This document shows positions 35,616-44,861 of a stretch of DNA of 64,000 nt, piece after piece; position 1 is the first letter of the stretch, and each line of letters begins with the position of its first letter. The notes below the pieces were generated by a model. The model was given only the letters and a program-made list of their open reading frames with translations, was not told the DNA's origin and ran no database searches. A program made the translations under genes and the position numbers. This stretch comes from Endozoicomonas sp. 8E (GTDB lineage Bacteria > Pseudomonadota > Gammaproteobacteria > Pseudomonadales > Endozoicomonadaceae), in assembly GCF_032883915.1 (NCBI RefSeq), contig NZ_CP120717.1:4595697-4659696 (forward strand). The letters run 5' to 3'.

Positions 35616-36538
35616 TGGAAGCAGAACAACTGCAACGTATCCTGGAAGGAGCCCTGCTGGCCAGCCAGAAACCCCTGACTGAAGAGAAGCTGGCCGCCCT
35701 GTTCCCCGAAGACCTTTATTCTGAGGAAGAGCGCCCGGATGGCAACCAGATTCGTGAGGCTCTGGTGGCCATCTCTGAAGCCTGTGAAGGACGGGGTTTT
35801 GAACTCAAAAAAGTGGCATCGGGCTACCGCTTTCAGGTCAGACAAGAATTGTCACCCTGGGTTGGCAGACTCTGGGAAGAAAAACCACAGCGCTACACAC
35901 GGGCGCTGCTGGAGACCCTGGCCTTGATCGCCTACCGGCAGCCCATCACCCGGGGGGAAATTGAAGACATTCGTGGGGTAGCCGTCAGCAGTAACATTAT
36001 AAGAACCCTTCAGGACCGCGAATGGGTACGTGTGGTAGGTCACCGGGATGTACCGGGTCGTCCGGCCATGTTTGCCACTACCCGCCAGTTTCTGGACTAT
36101 TTTAATCTCGAAAATCTCAATGAACTGCCCCCCCTGTCCGAGATTCGTAATCTGGAAGAAGCAGCCCGGGAACTGGCTGAAGCTAACGATCAGAGCAGAC
36201 CTGAGGCAGAGGCCGCTGAAGCTCAAGAGGACACCGAGGTGCAAGAGCAATCCTCTGATGAGCTATTTGCCGAACTGGATGAACTGGAAGCTGATCTGCC
36301 AGATAACTTTGACGACCTGATCCGTAAAAAGAACGTCGAAGAGCCAGAACCCGCACAACCGTTGGTTGAACAAGACACCCTGGTTGAACAGGACACCCAG
36401 ACATCGGATCAGTCGGCAGAACTTTTCGCCGAAGAGGATCAAGTCTTACACCAGGCGACAAATCCGTCCTTTGAAGAAGAGCCTGCTTCTGAAACAGAAA
36501 CACCCGTGGAAATATCAGACGAAATAACTAACCCCTGA
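35615..36538 (+). CDS. scpB: Segregation and condensation protein B
   Basis: 307-residue ScpB. The two winged-helix domains cover about residues 1-180 (QRILEGALLASQKPLTEEKL, LETLALIAYRQPITRGEIED, VVGHRDVPGRPAMFATT). The remaining 125 residues are a strongly acidic, probably disordered tail (many Glu, Asp, Gln). It contains a short tandem repeat, LVEQDT twice, encoded by an 18-base duplication near 36362-36397. Such long acidic tails are known in some gammaproteobacterial ScpB. Coupled to scpA by TAATG. Confidence 0.95.
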   Translation: MEAEQLQRILEGALLASQKPLTEEKLAALFPEDLYSEEERPDGNQIREALVAISEACEGRGFELKKVASGYRFQVRQELSPWVGRLWEEKPQRYTRALLETLALIAYRQPITRGEIEDIRGVAVSSNIIRTLQDREWVRVVGHRDVPGRPAMFATTRQFLDYFNLENLNELPPLSEIRNLEEAARELAEANDQSRPEAEAAEAQEDTEVQEQSSDELFAELDELEADLPDNFDDLIRKKNVEEPEPAQPLVEQDTLVEQDTQTSDQSAELFAEEDQVLHQATNPSFEEEPASETETPVEISDEITNP

Positions 36539-36655
36539 GCAATGCCTGATGACCCGATAGAACAGCCGCGGAAATCCACGCTGTCTTAACCTATCCTGAA
36601 TCGCTATACTCTGACCCCTTTGATTGAGAAACAGAGCGGCATAGCCGTAAATACC

Positions 36656-37567
36656 ATGACAACTGAAACCACTCCTCCCCAGGGTGAGAAACTGCAAAAA
36701 ATCCTGGCGGGCGCCGGCCTGGGCTCGCGCCGTGAGATGGAACGCTGGATCAGCGAAGGCCGAATCTCCGTCAATGGAGAACAGGCCAGCCTCGGCGACC
36801 GAGCCTCAGCCGCAGACAAGATTGCTGTCGACGGCCGCCCGGTCAAACTGGAAACCTATGCTTCCGGAATCCGCCGTGTCATTGCCTACAACAAGCCAGA
36901 AGGCGAGATTTGCAGCCGCCACGACCCGGAAGGCCGCCCGACCGTTTTTGACAAACTGCCCAAACTTCAGGGCGAACGCTGGATTGCCATTGGTCGTCTG
37001 GATATCAACACTTCCGGTCTGATGCTGTTCACCACCGATGGTGAGCTGGCCAGTCGCTTGATGCACCCCTCTTACCAGGTTGAACGTGAATACGCTGTTC
37101 GAGTCATGGGTAATGCGACAGAGCAGAAGGTTAAAAACCTGTTCGATGGTGTCGAGCTGGAAGATGGCCCTGCCCGTTTCACCGATATTGTTGACTCAGG
37201 CGGTTCAGGTATCAACCGCTGGTTTCATGTCTGCCTGCTGGAAGGTCGTAATCGTGAAGTACGCAGACTCTGGGAATCCCAGGATTTGACAGTAAGCCGC
37301 TTGAAACGCGTCCGTTTTGCCAATGTCATCATTCCTGACCACCTGCGCATGGGTCAATGGGAAGAAGTAGAAAAAACTGACATCGACGAACTGGCGGCAA
37401 CCGTTCAACTATCACCCGCACCCAACGCACCCACTCGCAGAGTTGATCCAAGACACACCAAAACCGGCCTGAAAACCAGAGGCACCCGTGGTAAACCTGC
37501 TATCAACAAGAAGCGGCCCTCGCCTCACAAAAAGCCTGGTGTTTTCAAAAAGAACAGACATCGCTGA
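36656..37567 (+). CDS. rluB: 23S rRNA pseudouridine(2605) synthase RluB
   Basis: 303 residues from the ATG at 36656; the frame is open 12 codons further to a TTG, but homologues start here. An S4 RNA-binding domain ([20 protein letters not shown]) precedes the catalytic domain with the RluB/RsuA motif [20 protein letters not shown] containing the catalytic Asp. VERKYxVRV appears as VEREYAVRV, then [14 protein letters not shown] basic C-terminal tail (Lys/Arg/Pro) follows, as in other RluB. Modifies U2605 of 23S rRNA. Conserved after scpB. Confidence 0.95.
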   Translation: MTTETTPPQGEKLQKILAGAGLGSRREMERWISEGRISVNGEQASLGDRASAADKIAVDGRPVKLETYASGIRRVIAYNKPEGEICSRHDPEGRPTVFDKLPKLQGERWIAIGRLDINTSGLMLFTTDGELASRLMHPSYQVEREYAVRVMGNATEQKVKNLFDGVELEDGPARFTDIVDSGGSGINRWFHVCLLEGRNREVRRLWESQDLTVSRLKRVRFANVIIPDHLRMGQWEEVEKTDIDELAATVQLSPAPNAPTRRVDPRHTKTGLKTRGTRGKPAINKKRPSPHKKPGVFKKNRHR

Positions 37568-37575
37568 TGCCATCT

Positions 37576-37600
37576 GAGCTCCAGCCATGGGTTGGAGCTC
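37576..37600 (+). terminator. Hairpin after rluB
   Basis: GAGCTCCA (37576-37583) pairs with TGGAGCTC (37593-37600), followed by TTGCTAAT. Probable terminator with a weak T-run. Confidence 0.6.
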
Positions 37601-37666
37601 TTGCTAATACCCTGAATATGCTTTGATGAGTTTCCATGCTGGCCCCGACCGGGTTCCCACTGGACA

Positions 37667-37694
37667 GGTTAACTGTATTTATATACAGTTAACC
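37667..37694 (+). promoter_or_regulatory. LexA (SOS) box upstream of yebG
   Basis: CTGT-N8-ACAG at 37673-37688 (CTGTATTTATATACAG) matches the gammaproteobacterial LexA consensus. It is the centre of a perfect palindrome with 12-base arms, 37667-37694, 26 bases before the yebG start. Confidence 0.92.
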
Positions 37695-37720
37695 TAAACC
37701 AAGCCTGACAGGAGAGGCCC

Positions 37721-37999
37721 ATGTCTATTACCCCCATGTGGCGAGTTGACCGGGACGGAAGCATGTTTACAGATAAGAAAGCCGCTGAAGAATACGATCG
37801 CATGTTGGAACTGGCCGGGAATATCACCAGCCTGCTGGAAGACCGCTTTGAAATCGATGAACACCTGGCTGAAGAGATCGGCCTGATGTTCGCCAAAAAC
37901 AAGGAAGCCTTCGCCAAAGCCTTTAAAGGCAAACCGGACCTGGTGCTTGAGATAGGCCAGACTTCTGAGCAAGACCATGAGGACGAGGCTTCGGCCTGA
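37721..37999 (+). CDS. yebG: YebG family SOS-regulated protein
   Basis: 92 residues resembling YebG, a small DNA-damage-inducible protein of unknown mechanism. Family features: an N-terminal MWRVDRDGSMFTDKKAAEEY (compare the FTSKKEADAYDKM region of YebG), DRMLELAGNITSLLE, EEIGLMFAKNKEAFAKAF, and an acidic C-terminal end. AGGAG precedes the ATG. The LexA box just upstream supports the assignment independently. Single gene, followed by a repeat cluster. Confidence 0.82.
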   Translation: MSITPMWRVDRDGSMFTDKKAAEEYDRMLELAGNITSLLEDRFEIDEHLAEEIGLMFAKNKEAFAKAFKGKPDLVLEIGQTSEQDHEDEASA

Positions 38000-38084
38000 G
38001 CTGGCCCACCAATATCCGATAACCAGGAGCGGAAGGCCCTGATCCGCTCTGCCAGAAACCCTTTTTTACCCCCTCCCATTTGGG

Positions 38085-38350
38085 GGGTGTCGCAAAACTC
38101 CGACAACTCGTTCCCACGCTCTGAGAGGGTGTCGCAAAACTCCAACAGCTCGTTCCCATGCTCTGAGGTCCTCATTCCCGTGAAGTCGGGAATGACGGGA
38201 GTCAACTCGTTCCCACGCTGGAGAGAGTTTTGCGACACCCTCGCTCTGCGTGGGAATGCATTACCTCCACTAAAAAGCAGACTCTACAGCTTGAGATAGG
38301 TATGGGTTCCGACGCTGAAGCATGGGAACCAGAGTTTTGCGACAGCCTCA
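38085..38350. repeat. Intergenic repeat cluster between yebG and rapA
   Basis: Two direct copies of a 42-base unit start at 38085 and 38127 (GGGTGTCGCAAAACTCC ... CTCGTTCCCA ... GCTCTGAG). Inverted partial copies contain GAGTTTTGCGACACCC at 38225-38240 and AGAGTTTTGCGACAGCC at about 38332-38348. TCGTTCCCACGCT recurs at 38207-38219, and a small hairpin CATTCCCG-CGGGAATG lies at 38173-38194. No coding content. This looks like a dispersed intergenic repeat family and could form a large stem between the direct and inverted copies. Confidence 0.85.
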
Positions 38351-38593
38351 TTTAGAACGAGTCAGGAATAAAGAGCATGGGCAAAAACAGTCATCCATTT
38401 CCCTCAGATTCACTTCAGATTCAGCTATAAATAGCCCTTTGTGAAAAAAAATCTTTCTTCCATTCTTGGTAGAGAAACCCTTTTTTTTACCAAAAACAGC
38501 GGTTCTACCGGTCATTTTTCCCATTATCAGACCAAGACACTAGTGAAGCAGCCCGCCAAGTAGCACTTGTACTGGTTGCTAATACAGCGAATT

Positions 38594-38615
38594 CCGCTAA
38601 TATAGCGGCCTTTTT
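38594..38615 (+). terminator. Short terminator-like hairpin in the rapA leader
   Basis: CCGCTA (38594-38599) pairs with TAGCGG (38603-38608), followed by CCTTTTTG, only 26 bases before the rapA start. It might end readthrough or attenuate rapA. Confidence 0.4.
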
Positions 38616-38640
38616 GTCTGGCAAGGTATGTAGTCACGAC

Positions 38641-41511
38641 ATGACGAGCTTCGTTCCTGGACAGCGCTGGATCAGTGACACCGAAACTGAACAAGGGTTA
38701 GGTACCGTTCTGACTTTCGATAGTCGCATGGTAACCCTGTTGTTCCCAACCACCGGTGAAACCCGGCTCTACTCCATTAATAACTGCCCGCTATCAAGGG
38801 TACAATTTAATCCTGGTGACAAGATAGAAAGTCACGAAGGCTGGACCATGACGGTGACGGAAGTCATCGAAGAGAATGGTCTGCTGCTGTATAAAGGCGT
38901 TTTTCCCGACGGTAAGCCCGCAGAGCTTCCCGAATCGGAACTGGGCAACTTCATTCATTTCAACAAGCCGCAGGACAGGATGCTGGCTGGTCAAATCGAC
39001 CAAAACAGCAACTTTTCCCTGCGTTACAAAACTCTGTTGAACAATTGTCGCCTACTCCGCTCTCCTGTGAGAGGGCTGCTCGGAGCCCGTACCAGCCTGA
39101 TACCTCATCAGCTGCATATAGCCCGTGAAGTGTCTGGACGTCATGCCCCCAGAGTGATGCTGGCTGACGAAGTCGGCATGGGTAAAACCATTGAAGCCGG
39201 TCTTATCCTTCATCAGCAACTGATCACTGAACGGGCCAGTCGGGTATTGATTCTGGTACCGGAAACACTTCAGCATCAGTGGCTGGTTGAAATGCTGCGT
39301 CGCTTCAATCTACACTTCGGACTGTTTGATGAAGAGCGTTGCCGTGCGATTGAAGATGAAAACCCGTTCAACACCGGGCAACTGATTCTTTGCAGCCTGG
39401 ACTTCCTGAGCCAGTACGAAAATCGTTTCCAGCAGGCCCTGGAGGTTGACTGGGATCTCTTGATCGTCGACGAAGCTCACCACCTGGTCTGGTCAGAAGA
39501 AAACCCCAGCCGTGCATATCAGGTTGTGGAAACATTGTCGTCTCAAATTCCCGGCCTGCTGTTGTTGACAGCAACACCTGAACAGATGGGACCCGAAAGT
39601 CACTTTGCCCGGCTCCGCCTCCTGGACCCTGATCGCTTCCACGATCTGCTGGCCTACCAGGAAGAGGAAAAAAGCTATGAGCCTGTAGCCGAAGCGGTTC
39701 AGGAGCTGCTGGAAAATGACCATCTGCCGGAAGTCGCCTGTCAGCACCTGACCGGCTTCCTGGGTCAGGACTGCCAGCCTTTGATCGGCCTGATCAACAA
39801 TGGCCCTTCTGAACAAAGAGAAACGGCCCGCGAACAACTGCTAAAAACCCTTCTCGACCGCCATGGTACTGGCCGGGTTCTGTTCAGAAATACCCGTGCA
39901 GCCGTGGGAGGATTCCCCGGTCGTGTTGTTCAGGGATACGCCCAGAAGCTGCCTGAGCTTTATCAAATAGCCCAGGAAGAAGAAACCGAAGCCCGTGGTT
40001 CGCTGTACCCCGAACTGGCTTACCAGTCCCATATCTGTGTTGATGATATGGACCCCTGGTGGAAAGTAGACCCTCGCATCGACTGGCTGATTAATCTGCT
40101 GAAGCTGCTTAAAAAACAGAAAGTGCTGGTGATCTGTGCCAATGCCAATACCGCTCTGGATCTCGAGGACGCTCTCAGAATACTGTCTGGCATACCCACA
40201 GCAGTGTTCCACGAGAACATGACTATCGTCGAGCGGGATCGTGCAGCTGCATGGTTTGCTGATGAGGAATACGGTGCCCAGGTTCTGGTCTGCTCAGAGA
40301 TTGGCAGTGAAGGTCGCAACTTCCAGTTTGCCCACCACCTGGTGCTCTTTGATCTGCCCGCTCACCCGGATCTGCTGGAACAGCGTATTGGACGACTCGA
40401 CCGCATTGGCCAGACCGAGACCATCAAAATCCATGTTCCCTTTATAGAGGGCACCGGACAGGAATTAATGTTTCATTGGTATGGTCAGGGTCTGAATGCC
40501 TTTGCCGATACCTGCCCGTCTGGCAGCATGGTCTTTGAAAAATTAGGTGAAGCCTTCACTGAAGCACTGGCGCCTGAGAAGAAAACGACACTGGCTGATA
40601 TTCAGCCTTTGATCGCGGAAACCGCCGAACTCAATGCAAAAATGAACGAGCACCTTCACAATGGTCGGGATCGCCTGCTGGAAATCAACTCCCGTGGCAC
40701 CCTGTCCAGTGAAGATCTGATTAACGACATCGAAGCACAGGAAGAACCCAGGCAGCTCAAGCGCTACATGGAAAAGCTGTTTGAAGGATTTGGTGTCGAG
40801 TCAGAAGATCATTCCAAACATTGTCTCGTTGTGCGTCCGGGCAGTCATATGGTGACCTCCTTCCCGGGCCTTCCGGCTGACGGCATTACCGTCACCTTTG
40901 ATCGGGATATGGCCCTTTCCCGGGAAGACATGCACTTCCTCACCTGGGAGCACCCCATGGTTCGTGAAAGCATGGACATGCTTCTCACCAGTGAGATGGG
41001 CAATACCTCGGTGGCTCTGTTGAAAAACAAAGCTCTGAAACCGGGCACCATGCTGCTGGAAGCGATCTATGTCGTCGGAGCTTCAGGAGAGAAAAAACTT
41101 CAGCTGGATCGATACCTGCCTGCGACACCGATTCGCTGCCTGATCGATCCCGGCATGAACAACCTCTCGGAAAAAGTGGCCTTCGATACCCTGAACGCCC
41201 AACTTCAGCCCATCAAAAAAGGTATGGCGAAGAAACTGGTGAAAGCGCAACGGGAACCGATTCTGGCCATGCTGGCCAAAGCAGAGCAAGCAGCGAAGGA
41301 ACAGGTTAACCCCATTGTGACCGAAGCCTGCAAAAACCTGCTAAGCCATGTCACGGAAGAGATCAAGCGACTGGCTGCCCTGAAAGCAGTGAACCCGAAC
41401 GTACGTGATGAAGAGATTGAACACCTCAAACTACGTGCCGCCCTGGGTCATCAATGCCTTCAGAAAGCGATGCTCAGACTGGATGGTTTGCGATTGATGA
41501 TCGCTGGTTAA
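38641..41511 (+). CDS. rapA: RNA polymerase-associated ATPase RapA
   Basis: 956-residue SWI2/SNF2-type ATPase that recycles RNA polymerase after termination. The ATG at 38641 gives MTSFVPGQRWISDTETEQGL, matching E. coli RapA; nine codons upstream to a TTG are also open. N-terminal Tudor-like domains (FNPGDKIESHEGWTM) precede the helicase motifs: I ADEVGMGKTIEAG, Ia VPETLQHQW, II VDEAHHLVW, III LLTATPEQ, V SEIGSEGRNFQFAHH, VI QRIGRLDRIGQ. The C-terminal RapA domain is complete (CPSGSMVFE through VNPNVRDEEIEHLK). Confidence 0.97.
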   Translation: MTSFVPGQRWISDTETEQGLGTVLTFDSRMVTLLFPTTGETRLYSINNCPLSRVQFNPGDKIESHEGWTMTVTEVIEENGLLLYKGVFPDGKPAELPESELGNFIHFNKPQDRMLAGQIDQNSNFSLRYKTLLNNCRLLRSPVRGLLGARTSLIPHQLHIAREVSGRHAPRVMLADEVGMGKTIEAGLILHQQLITERASRVLILVPETLQHQWLVEMLRRFNLHFGLFDEERCRAIEDENPFNTGQLILCSLDFLSQYENRFQQALEVDWDLLIVDEAHHLVWSEENPSRAYQVVETLSSQIPGLLLLTATPEQMGPESHFARLRLLDPDRFHDLLAYQEEEKSYEPVAEAVQELLENDHLPEVACQHLTGFLGQDCQPLIGLINNGPSEQRETAREQLLKTLLDRHGTGRVLFRNTRAAVGGFPGRVVQGYAQKLPELYQIAQEEETEARGSLYPELAYQSHICVDDMDPWWKVDPRIDWLINLLKLLKKQKVLVICANANTALDLEDALRILSGIPTAVFHENMTIVERDRAAAWFADEEYGAQVLVCSEIGSEGRNFQFAHHLVLFDLPAHPDLLEQRIGRLDRIGQTETIKIHVPFIEGTGQELMFHWYGQGLNAFADTCPSGSMVFEKLGEAFTEALAPEKKTTLADIQPLIAETAELNAKMNEHLHNGRDRLLEINSRGTLSSEDLINDIEAQEEPRQLKRYMEKLFEGFGVESEDHSKHCLVVRPGSHMVTSFPGLPADGITVTFDRDMALSREDMHFLTWEHPMVRESMDMLLTSEMGNTSVALLKNKALKPGTMLLEAIYVVGASGEKKLQLDRYLPATPIRCLIDPGMNNLSEKVAFDTLNAQLQPIKKGMAKKLVKAQREPILAMLAKAEQAAKEQVNPIVTEACKNLLSHVTEEIKRLAALKAVNPNVRDEEIEHLKLRAALGHQCLQKAMLRLDGLRLMIAG

Positions 41512-41521
41512 CACCACATAC

Positions 41522-41558
41522 GGCACTGGCGCGATGTTTTTCGTGGTCAGTGCCAGTG
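41522..41558 (+). terminator. Hairpin between rapA and lpxL
   Basis: GGCACTG (41522-41528) pairs with CAGTGCC (41548-41554). TTGTTGTTTG follows, so it may terminate rapA; the convergent lpxL gene ends at 41640. Confidence 0.5.
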
Positions 41559-41639
41559 GTTGTTGTTTGTCTCATTCACAACCGGTTTAGGCTAAACGAG
41601 GCCCCCCACAGTCAGAGTATTAACCTTACGAGATACGAT

Positions 41640-42590
41640 TCAGCTTTTCCTGTAAAAACCCACCTCACCCTCAGGCCGGGTCTTGAATCGGCGATGCAAC
41701 CACATATACTGATCCGGTTTTTTCTTTACCTGTTCTTCTACAAACTGATTGACCCGGATCGCATCCTGAAGATCATCACCCTTTGGAAAGTCCTTCCAGG
41801 CCTCAAACACCTCAAGAACATACCCCTCGGAACCTGGTTTTCGGGTGACCACCATGGGCACCACCCTGGCCTTACCCATTCTTGTCATTCTGGAAGTGCC
41901 AGTCACCGATGCGGTCTGAACACCAAAGAAAGGGGCAAAAACACTTTGTTTAGGCCCATAATCCTGATCGGGAGAGTACCAGACGGTTTTTCCCTGTCTC
42001 AGGGATCTCAGCATACCCCTTACATCCCTTCGACCTAACAGACGGCTCCCCCGGTCATAACGCAGACGTTGCCTTCTCTGCATGTATTCAAAAACAGGAT
42101 TCTTGTGTTCACGATAGGTCGCGTCGACACTGTGCCTGAGGGTAATCAGAGCGCCCGATATTTCTATGGTCGTAAAATGCAGAATCAACAAAAGGTTACC
42201 CTGGCCAGTCTCTGAACTGAGATGTTCAAGGCCTTTGTAGGTCACCAGTCGTTCAAGACGCTCTCTTGGCCACCACCAGGCCATGATGACTTCCATCAAG
42301 CCGATACCGACCGACTCAAAGTTTTTCTGCAACAGGGCGTCCCTTTCCGCCTCACTCAAATGGGGAAAACACTTTGCCAGATTGACCCGGGTAATACGCA
42401 CCCTGCTGCCACCAAAGCGCAGTAAAAGACGACCTATCAAACGCCCCAGACGCACCATGACAGAATAAGGAAGCAATGCCACCAGGGCGGTGAACCCCAG
42501 CCCCAGCCATACCGGCCAGAACTTTGGTTTCAGGTAGGACCACCGAAAGCGATCAGCTTCCGTAGTGTTGCTTAATTCATCCGACTTCAT
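41640..42590 (-). CDS. lpxL: Lipid A acyltransferase LpxL/LpxP (HtrB family)
   Basis: 316-residue late acyltransferase that adds a secondary acyl chain (usually laurate) to Kdo2-lipid IVA at the inner membrane. An N-terminal membrane helix (FWPVWLGLGFTALVALLPYS) is followed by VNLAKCFPHLSEAERDALLQ and the catalytic H-x4-E in LILHFTTIEISGA. It continues with YREHKNPVFEYMQRRQRLRY, WYSPDQDYGPKQSVFAPFFG and the C-terminal QYMWLHRRFKTRPEGE. Acyl-chain preference cannot be read from sequence. Together with lptFG it belongs to the LPS pathway, though not linked here. Confidence 0.93.
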   Translation of the reverse strand: MKSDELSNTTEADRFRWSYLKPKFWPVWLGLGFTALVALLPYSVMVRLGRLIGRLLLRFGGSRVRITRVNLAKCFPHLSEAERDALLQKNFESVGIGLMEVIMAWWWPRERLERLVTYKGLEHLSSETGQGNLLLILHFTTIEISGALITLRHSVDATYREHKNPVFEYMQRRQRLRYDRGSRLLGRRDVRGMLRSLRQGKTVWYSPDQDYGPKQSVFAPFFGVQTASVTGTSRMTRMGKARVVPMVVTRKPGSEGYVLEVFEAWKDFPKGDDLQDAIRVNQFVEEQVKKKPDQYMWLHRRFKTRPEGEVGFYRKS

Positions 42591-42865
42591 CTATTCACCA
42601 GAAACCCTGTTTCAATAAACTTGCATAACTGGCAGACCATCAGCCTGCCTTTGTCCGGCCCTATTATCTCAGCTGGCAGGACTGAGGTCATGTTTATCAA
42701 GGGCTAGCTTGTAAAATGACTTGAGAAATATTGCTTTTGATCGTAGCCTGAGAAGCAATACGGAGCGATAGGCCAGAAAATGAAGAGCGTTGTAACTTTT
42801 TCCTATTATCCGTCAGATACAGCAAGAACATTACTGACCTTACTTCCGTAAATGACGTGGCCGCC

Positions 42866-43648
42866 ATGAATTCAACTCTGACCTCAAAGCCGACAAAAGC
42901 CGCCTTCCAGCTCAAAGGTGGCATTTATACGCTGACTACACTTGAATTGCACAACAGCTGTCTGATCAGTTTTAGCAGGCAGTTGCAGGCGATGTCGGAA
43001 AAAGCACCCCACTTCTTTCAAGAGACACCGGTTGTATTGGCTTTAGAGAAGTTACCGGCAACGATTGCTGCCTCTGATCTGAGGGCCATTGCCGGGCGGC
43101 TGAGGGAGTCCGGTATGATTCTGGTAGCCGTCCGCGGCAGTGAGCAGTTAAGATATACGGCAGAGCGTGCAGGCATAGCCTGGCTGCCCTTTCAGAAGAC
43201 AAAGTCAGAGAAAAATGTGGTCATGATGCAACAGAACGGTCAACCGATGCCGGTCGAACGTCATGAACCTGCTCGCTTAGAGCAAAAAGAAGAAACTTCA
43301 GCCACCTCAGGCTCAGAAACAAAAATTATCGACCAACCTGTTCGCTCTGGTCAGCAAGTCTATGCCCCGGGCGACCTGGTTGTACTATCACAGGTCAGTC
43401 CGGGTGCAGAATTACTGGCTGGCGGGCACATACACGTCTACGGACTTTTAAGAGGCAAAGCACTTGCCGGGGTTAATGGCAACCCCGAGGCAAGGATTTT
43501 CTGCCATCGATTTGAAGCCGAGCTGATTTCCATCAGTGGTCAGTACAAGCTGACTGGCCAGACGGAAGAATCGTCCTGGAGCCGCCACTGGGGTAAGTCT
43601 GCTTTAATAGGGCTTGCTGAGGATCACTTGCACATCAGCAGGCTTTAA
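42866..43648 (+). CDS. minC: Septum site-determining protein MinC
   Basis: 260 residues. MinC inhibits FtsZ polymerisation away from mid-cell. The N-terminal domain (AFQLKGGIYTLTTLELHN, FFQETPVVLALEKL) is joined by a Gln/Glu/Ser-rich linker (about 115-150) to the beta-helical C-terminal domain with VRSGQQVYAPGDLVVLSQVS, GAELLAGGHIHVYGLLRGKA and GNPEARIFC, which binds MinD. ATG at 42866 chosen; an in-frame GTG lies 9 bases upstream. First gene of minCDE. Confidence 0.95.
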   Translation: MNSTLTSKPTKAAFQLKGGIYTLTTLELHNSCLISFSRQLQAMSEKAPHFFQETPVVLALEKLPATIAASDLRAIAGRLRESGMILVAVRGSEQLRYTAERAGIAWLPFQKTKSEKNVVMMQQNGQPMPVERHEPARLEQKEETSATSGSETKIIDQPVRSGQQVYAPGDLVVLSQVSPGAELLAGGHIHVYGLLRGKALAGVNGNPEARIFCHRFEAELISISGQYKLTGQTEESSWSRHWGKSALIGLAEDHLHISRL

Positions 43649-43695
43649 TAAATACTTGAACATTGACCACCACTTACTATTCACAGGATTTGAAC

Positions 43696-44511
43696 TTGGC
43701 ACGCATAATTGTTGTAACGTCAGGAAAAGGCGGTGTTGGTAAAACCACAACCAGCGCTTCATTTGCCACGGGCCTGGCCATGAAAGGACACAGAACCGTC
43801 GTGATCGACTTCGATGTCGGGTTGCGAAATCTCGATCTTATCATGGGGTGTGAGCGCAGAGTCGTTTATGATCTGGTGAATGTGATTAATGGCGAAGCAG
43901 CTCTTCATCAGGCACTGATTAAAGACAAGCACACTGAAAATCTGAGCGTATTACCGGCATCACAGACCCGGGACAAAGAAGCACTGACTCTCGAAGGTCT
44001 TGAAGCGATTTTTGACGAGCTGGCAAAAGATTTTGAATACATTATCTGCGACTCACCTGCCGGCATTGAGCATGGTGCTCTTATGGCTCTGTACTTTGCA
44101 GACGAAGCCATCATAACGACGAACCCTGAAGTTTCTTCCGTTAGGGATTCAGACCGGATCTTGGGTATTTTGCAAAGCAAATCCCGGCGAGCTGAAAAAA
44201 AGCTTGATCCTGTTAAAGAACACCTGTTGCTGACCCGTTATAACCCGACGAGGGTAGAAATGGGCGATATGCTTAATGTTGAAGACGTTCAGGAAATCCT
44301 TGCCATCCCATTGCTGGCGGTTGTTCCGGAATCCAAAGACGTACTGAAGGCATCAAACCATGGTGTTCCGGTTATTCATCAGCAGACCACCGATGCCGGC
44401 CAGGCTTACAATGATATGGTCGCACGTTTTCTGGGCGCTGAATTACCCCACCGGTTTATTGAACCTCCGAAAAAAGGCTTTCTCCAGAAAGTTTTTGGGA
44501 GTCGTGCATGA
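43696..44511 (+). CDS. minD: Septum site-determining protein MinD
   Basis: 271-residue MinD ATPase, which recruits MinC to the membrane and oscillates with MinE. Start is the TTG at 43696: this gives (M)ARIIVVTSGKGGVGKTTTSA, the invariant MinD N-terminus with deviant Walker A, and AGGA lies 7 bases before it. Other motifs: VVIDFDVGLRNLDLIMGCE, CDSPAGIEHGALMAL, TNPEVSSVRDSDRILGIL. The C-terminal amphipathic membrane-targeting helix is KKGFLQKVFGSRA. minE overlaps its stop (ATGA). Confidence 0.97.
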   Translation: MARIIVVTSGKGGVGKTTTSASFATGLAMKGHRTVVIDFDVGLRNLDLIMGCERRVVYDLVNVINGEAALHQALIKDKHTENLSVLPASQTRDKEALTLEGLEAIFDELAKDFEYIICDSPAGIEHGALMALYFADEAIITTNPEVSSVRDSDRILGILQSKSRRAEKKLDPVKEHLLLTRYNPTRVEMGDMLNVEDVQEILAIPLLAVVPESKDVLKASNHGVPVIHQQTTDAGQAYNDMVARFLGAELPHRFIEPPKKGFLQKVFGSRA

Positions 44512-44765
44512 GTCTGCTGCAATTTTTTAAATCCAGCAAATCCGAAGGCAGTGCATCAGTAGCCAAAGAGCGTCTTCAGATACTGGTTGCTCACGAAAGA
44601 CTGAACCGTTCTGGCCATGATTTTCTTCCGGCTATGAGACAAGACATACTGAAAGTCGTAGAAAAGTATTTCCAGGTGGCTGACAACACCATCTCCGTTC
44701 GATTGGACAAAGATGGTGACTGCTCAACCCTGGAAGTGAACGTTCAGCTTCCTGAAAGCTCCTGA
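44508..44765 (+). CDS. minE: Cell division topological specificity factor MinE
   Basis: 85 residues. MinE stimulates MinD ATPase and gives the pole-to-pole oscillation. It begins MSLLQFFKSSKSEGSASVAK, then the MinD-interaction helix ERLQILVAHERLNRSG and the dimer domain LPAMRQDILKVVEKYFQV followed by DNTISVRLDKDGDCSTLEVN. Coupled to minD by a 4-base overlap; last gene of minCDE. Confidence 0.97.
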   Translation: MSLLQFFKSSKSEGSASVAKERLQILVAHERLNRSGHDFLPAMRQDILKVVEKYFQVADNTISVRLDKDGDCSTLEVNVQLPESS

Positions 44766-44802
44766 CAATCAGAGCCAGCTCCTCTCTTTATACTCATACA
44801 GT

Positions 44803-44829
44803 ACTGGCATAGATTACTTCTATGCCAGT
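44803..44829 (+). terminator. Hairpin after minE
   Basis: ACTGGCATAG (44803-44812) pairs perfectly with CTATGCCAGT (44820-44829) across 7 bases, followed by GTCTTTCC. Likely terminator of minCDE. Confidence 0.65.
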
Positions 44830-44861
44830 GTCTTTCCAGCGTTGAATCAAACAGCTGTTTA

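Noticed and set aside
38085-38350. CRISPR array
   Set aside because: Only two tandem copies, long units without unique spacers, and inverted copies; no cas genes nearby.
41454-42038. 194-codon forward frame
   Set aside because: Overlaps the rapA end and is antisense to lpxL.
43663-43695. Upstream start for minD giving 11 extra residues
   Set aside because: The invariant MinD N-terminus begins at the TTG at 43696, which has a ribosome site.
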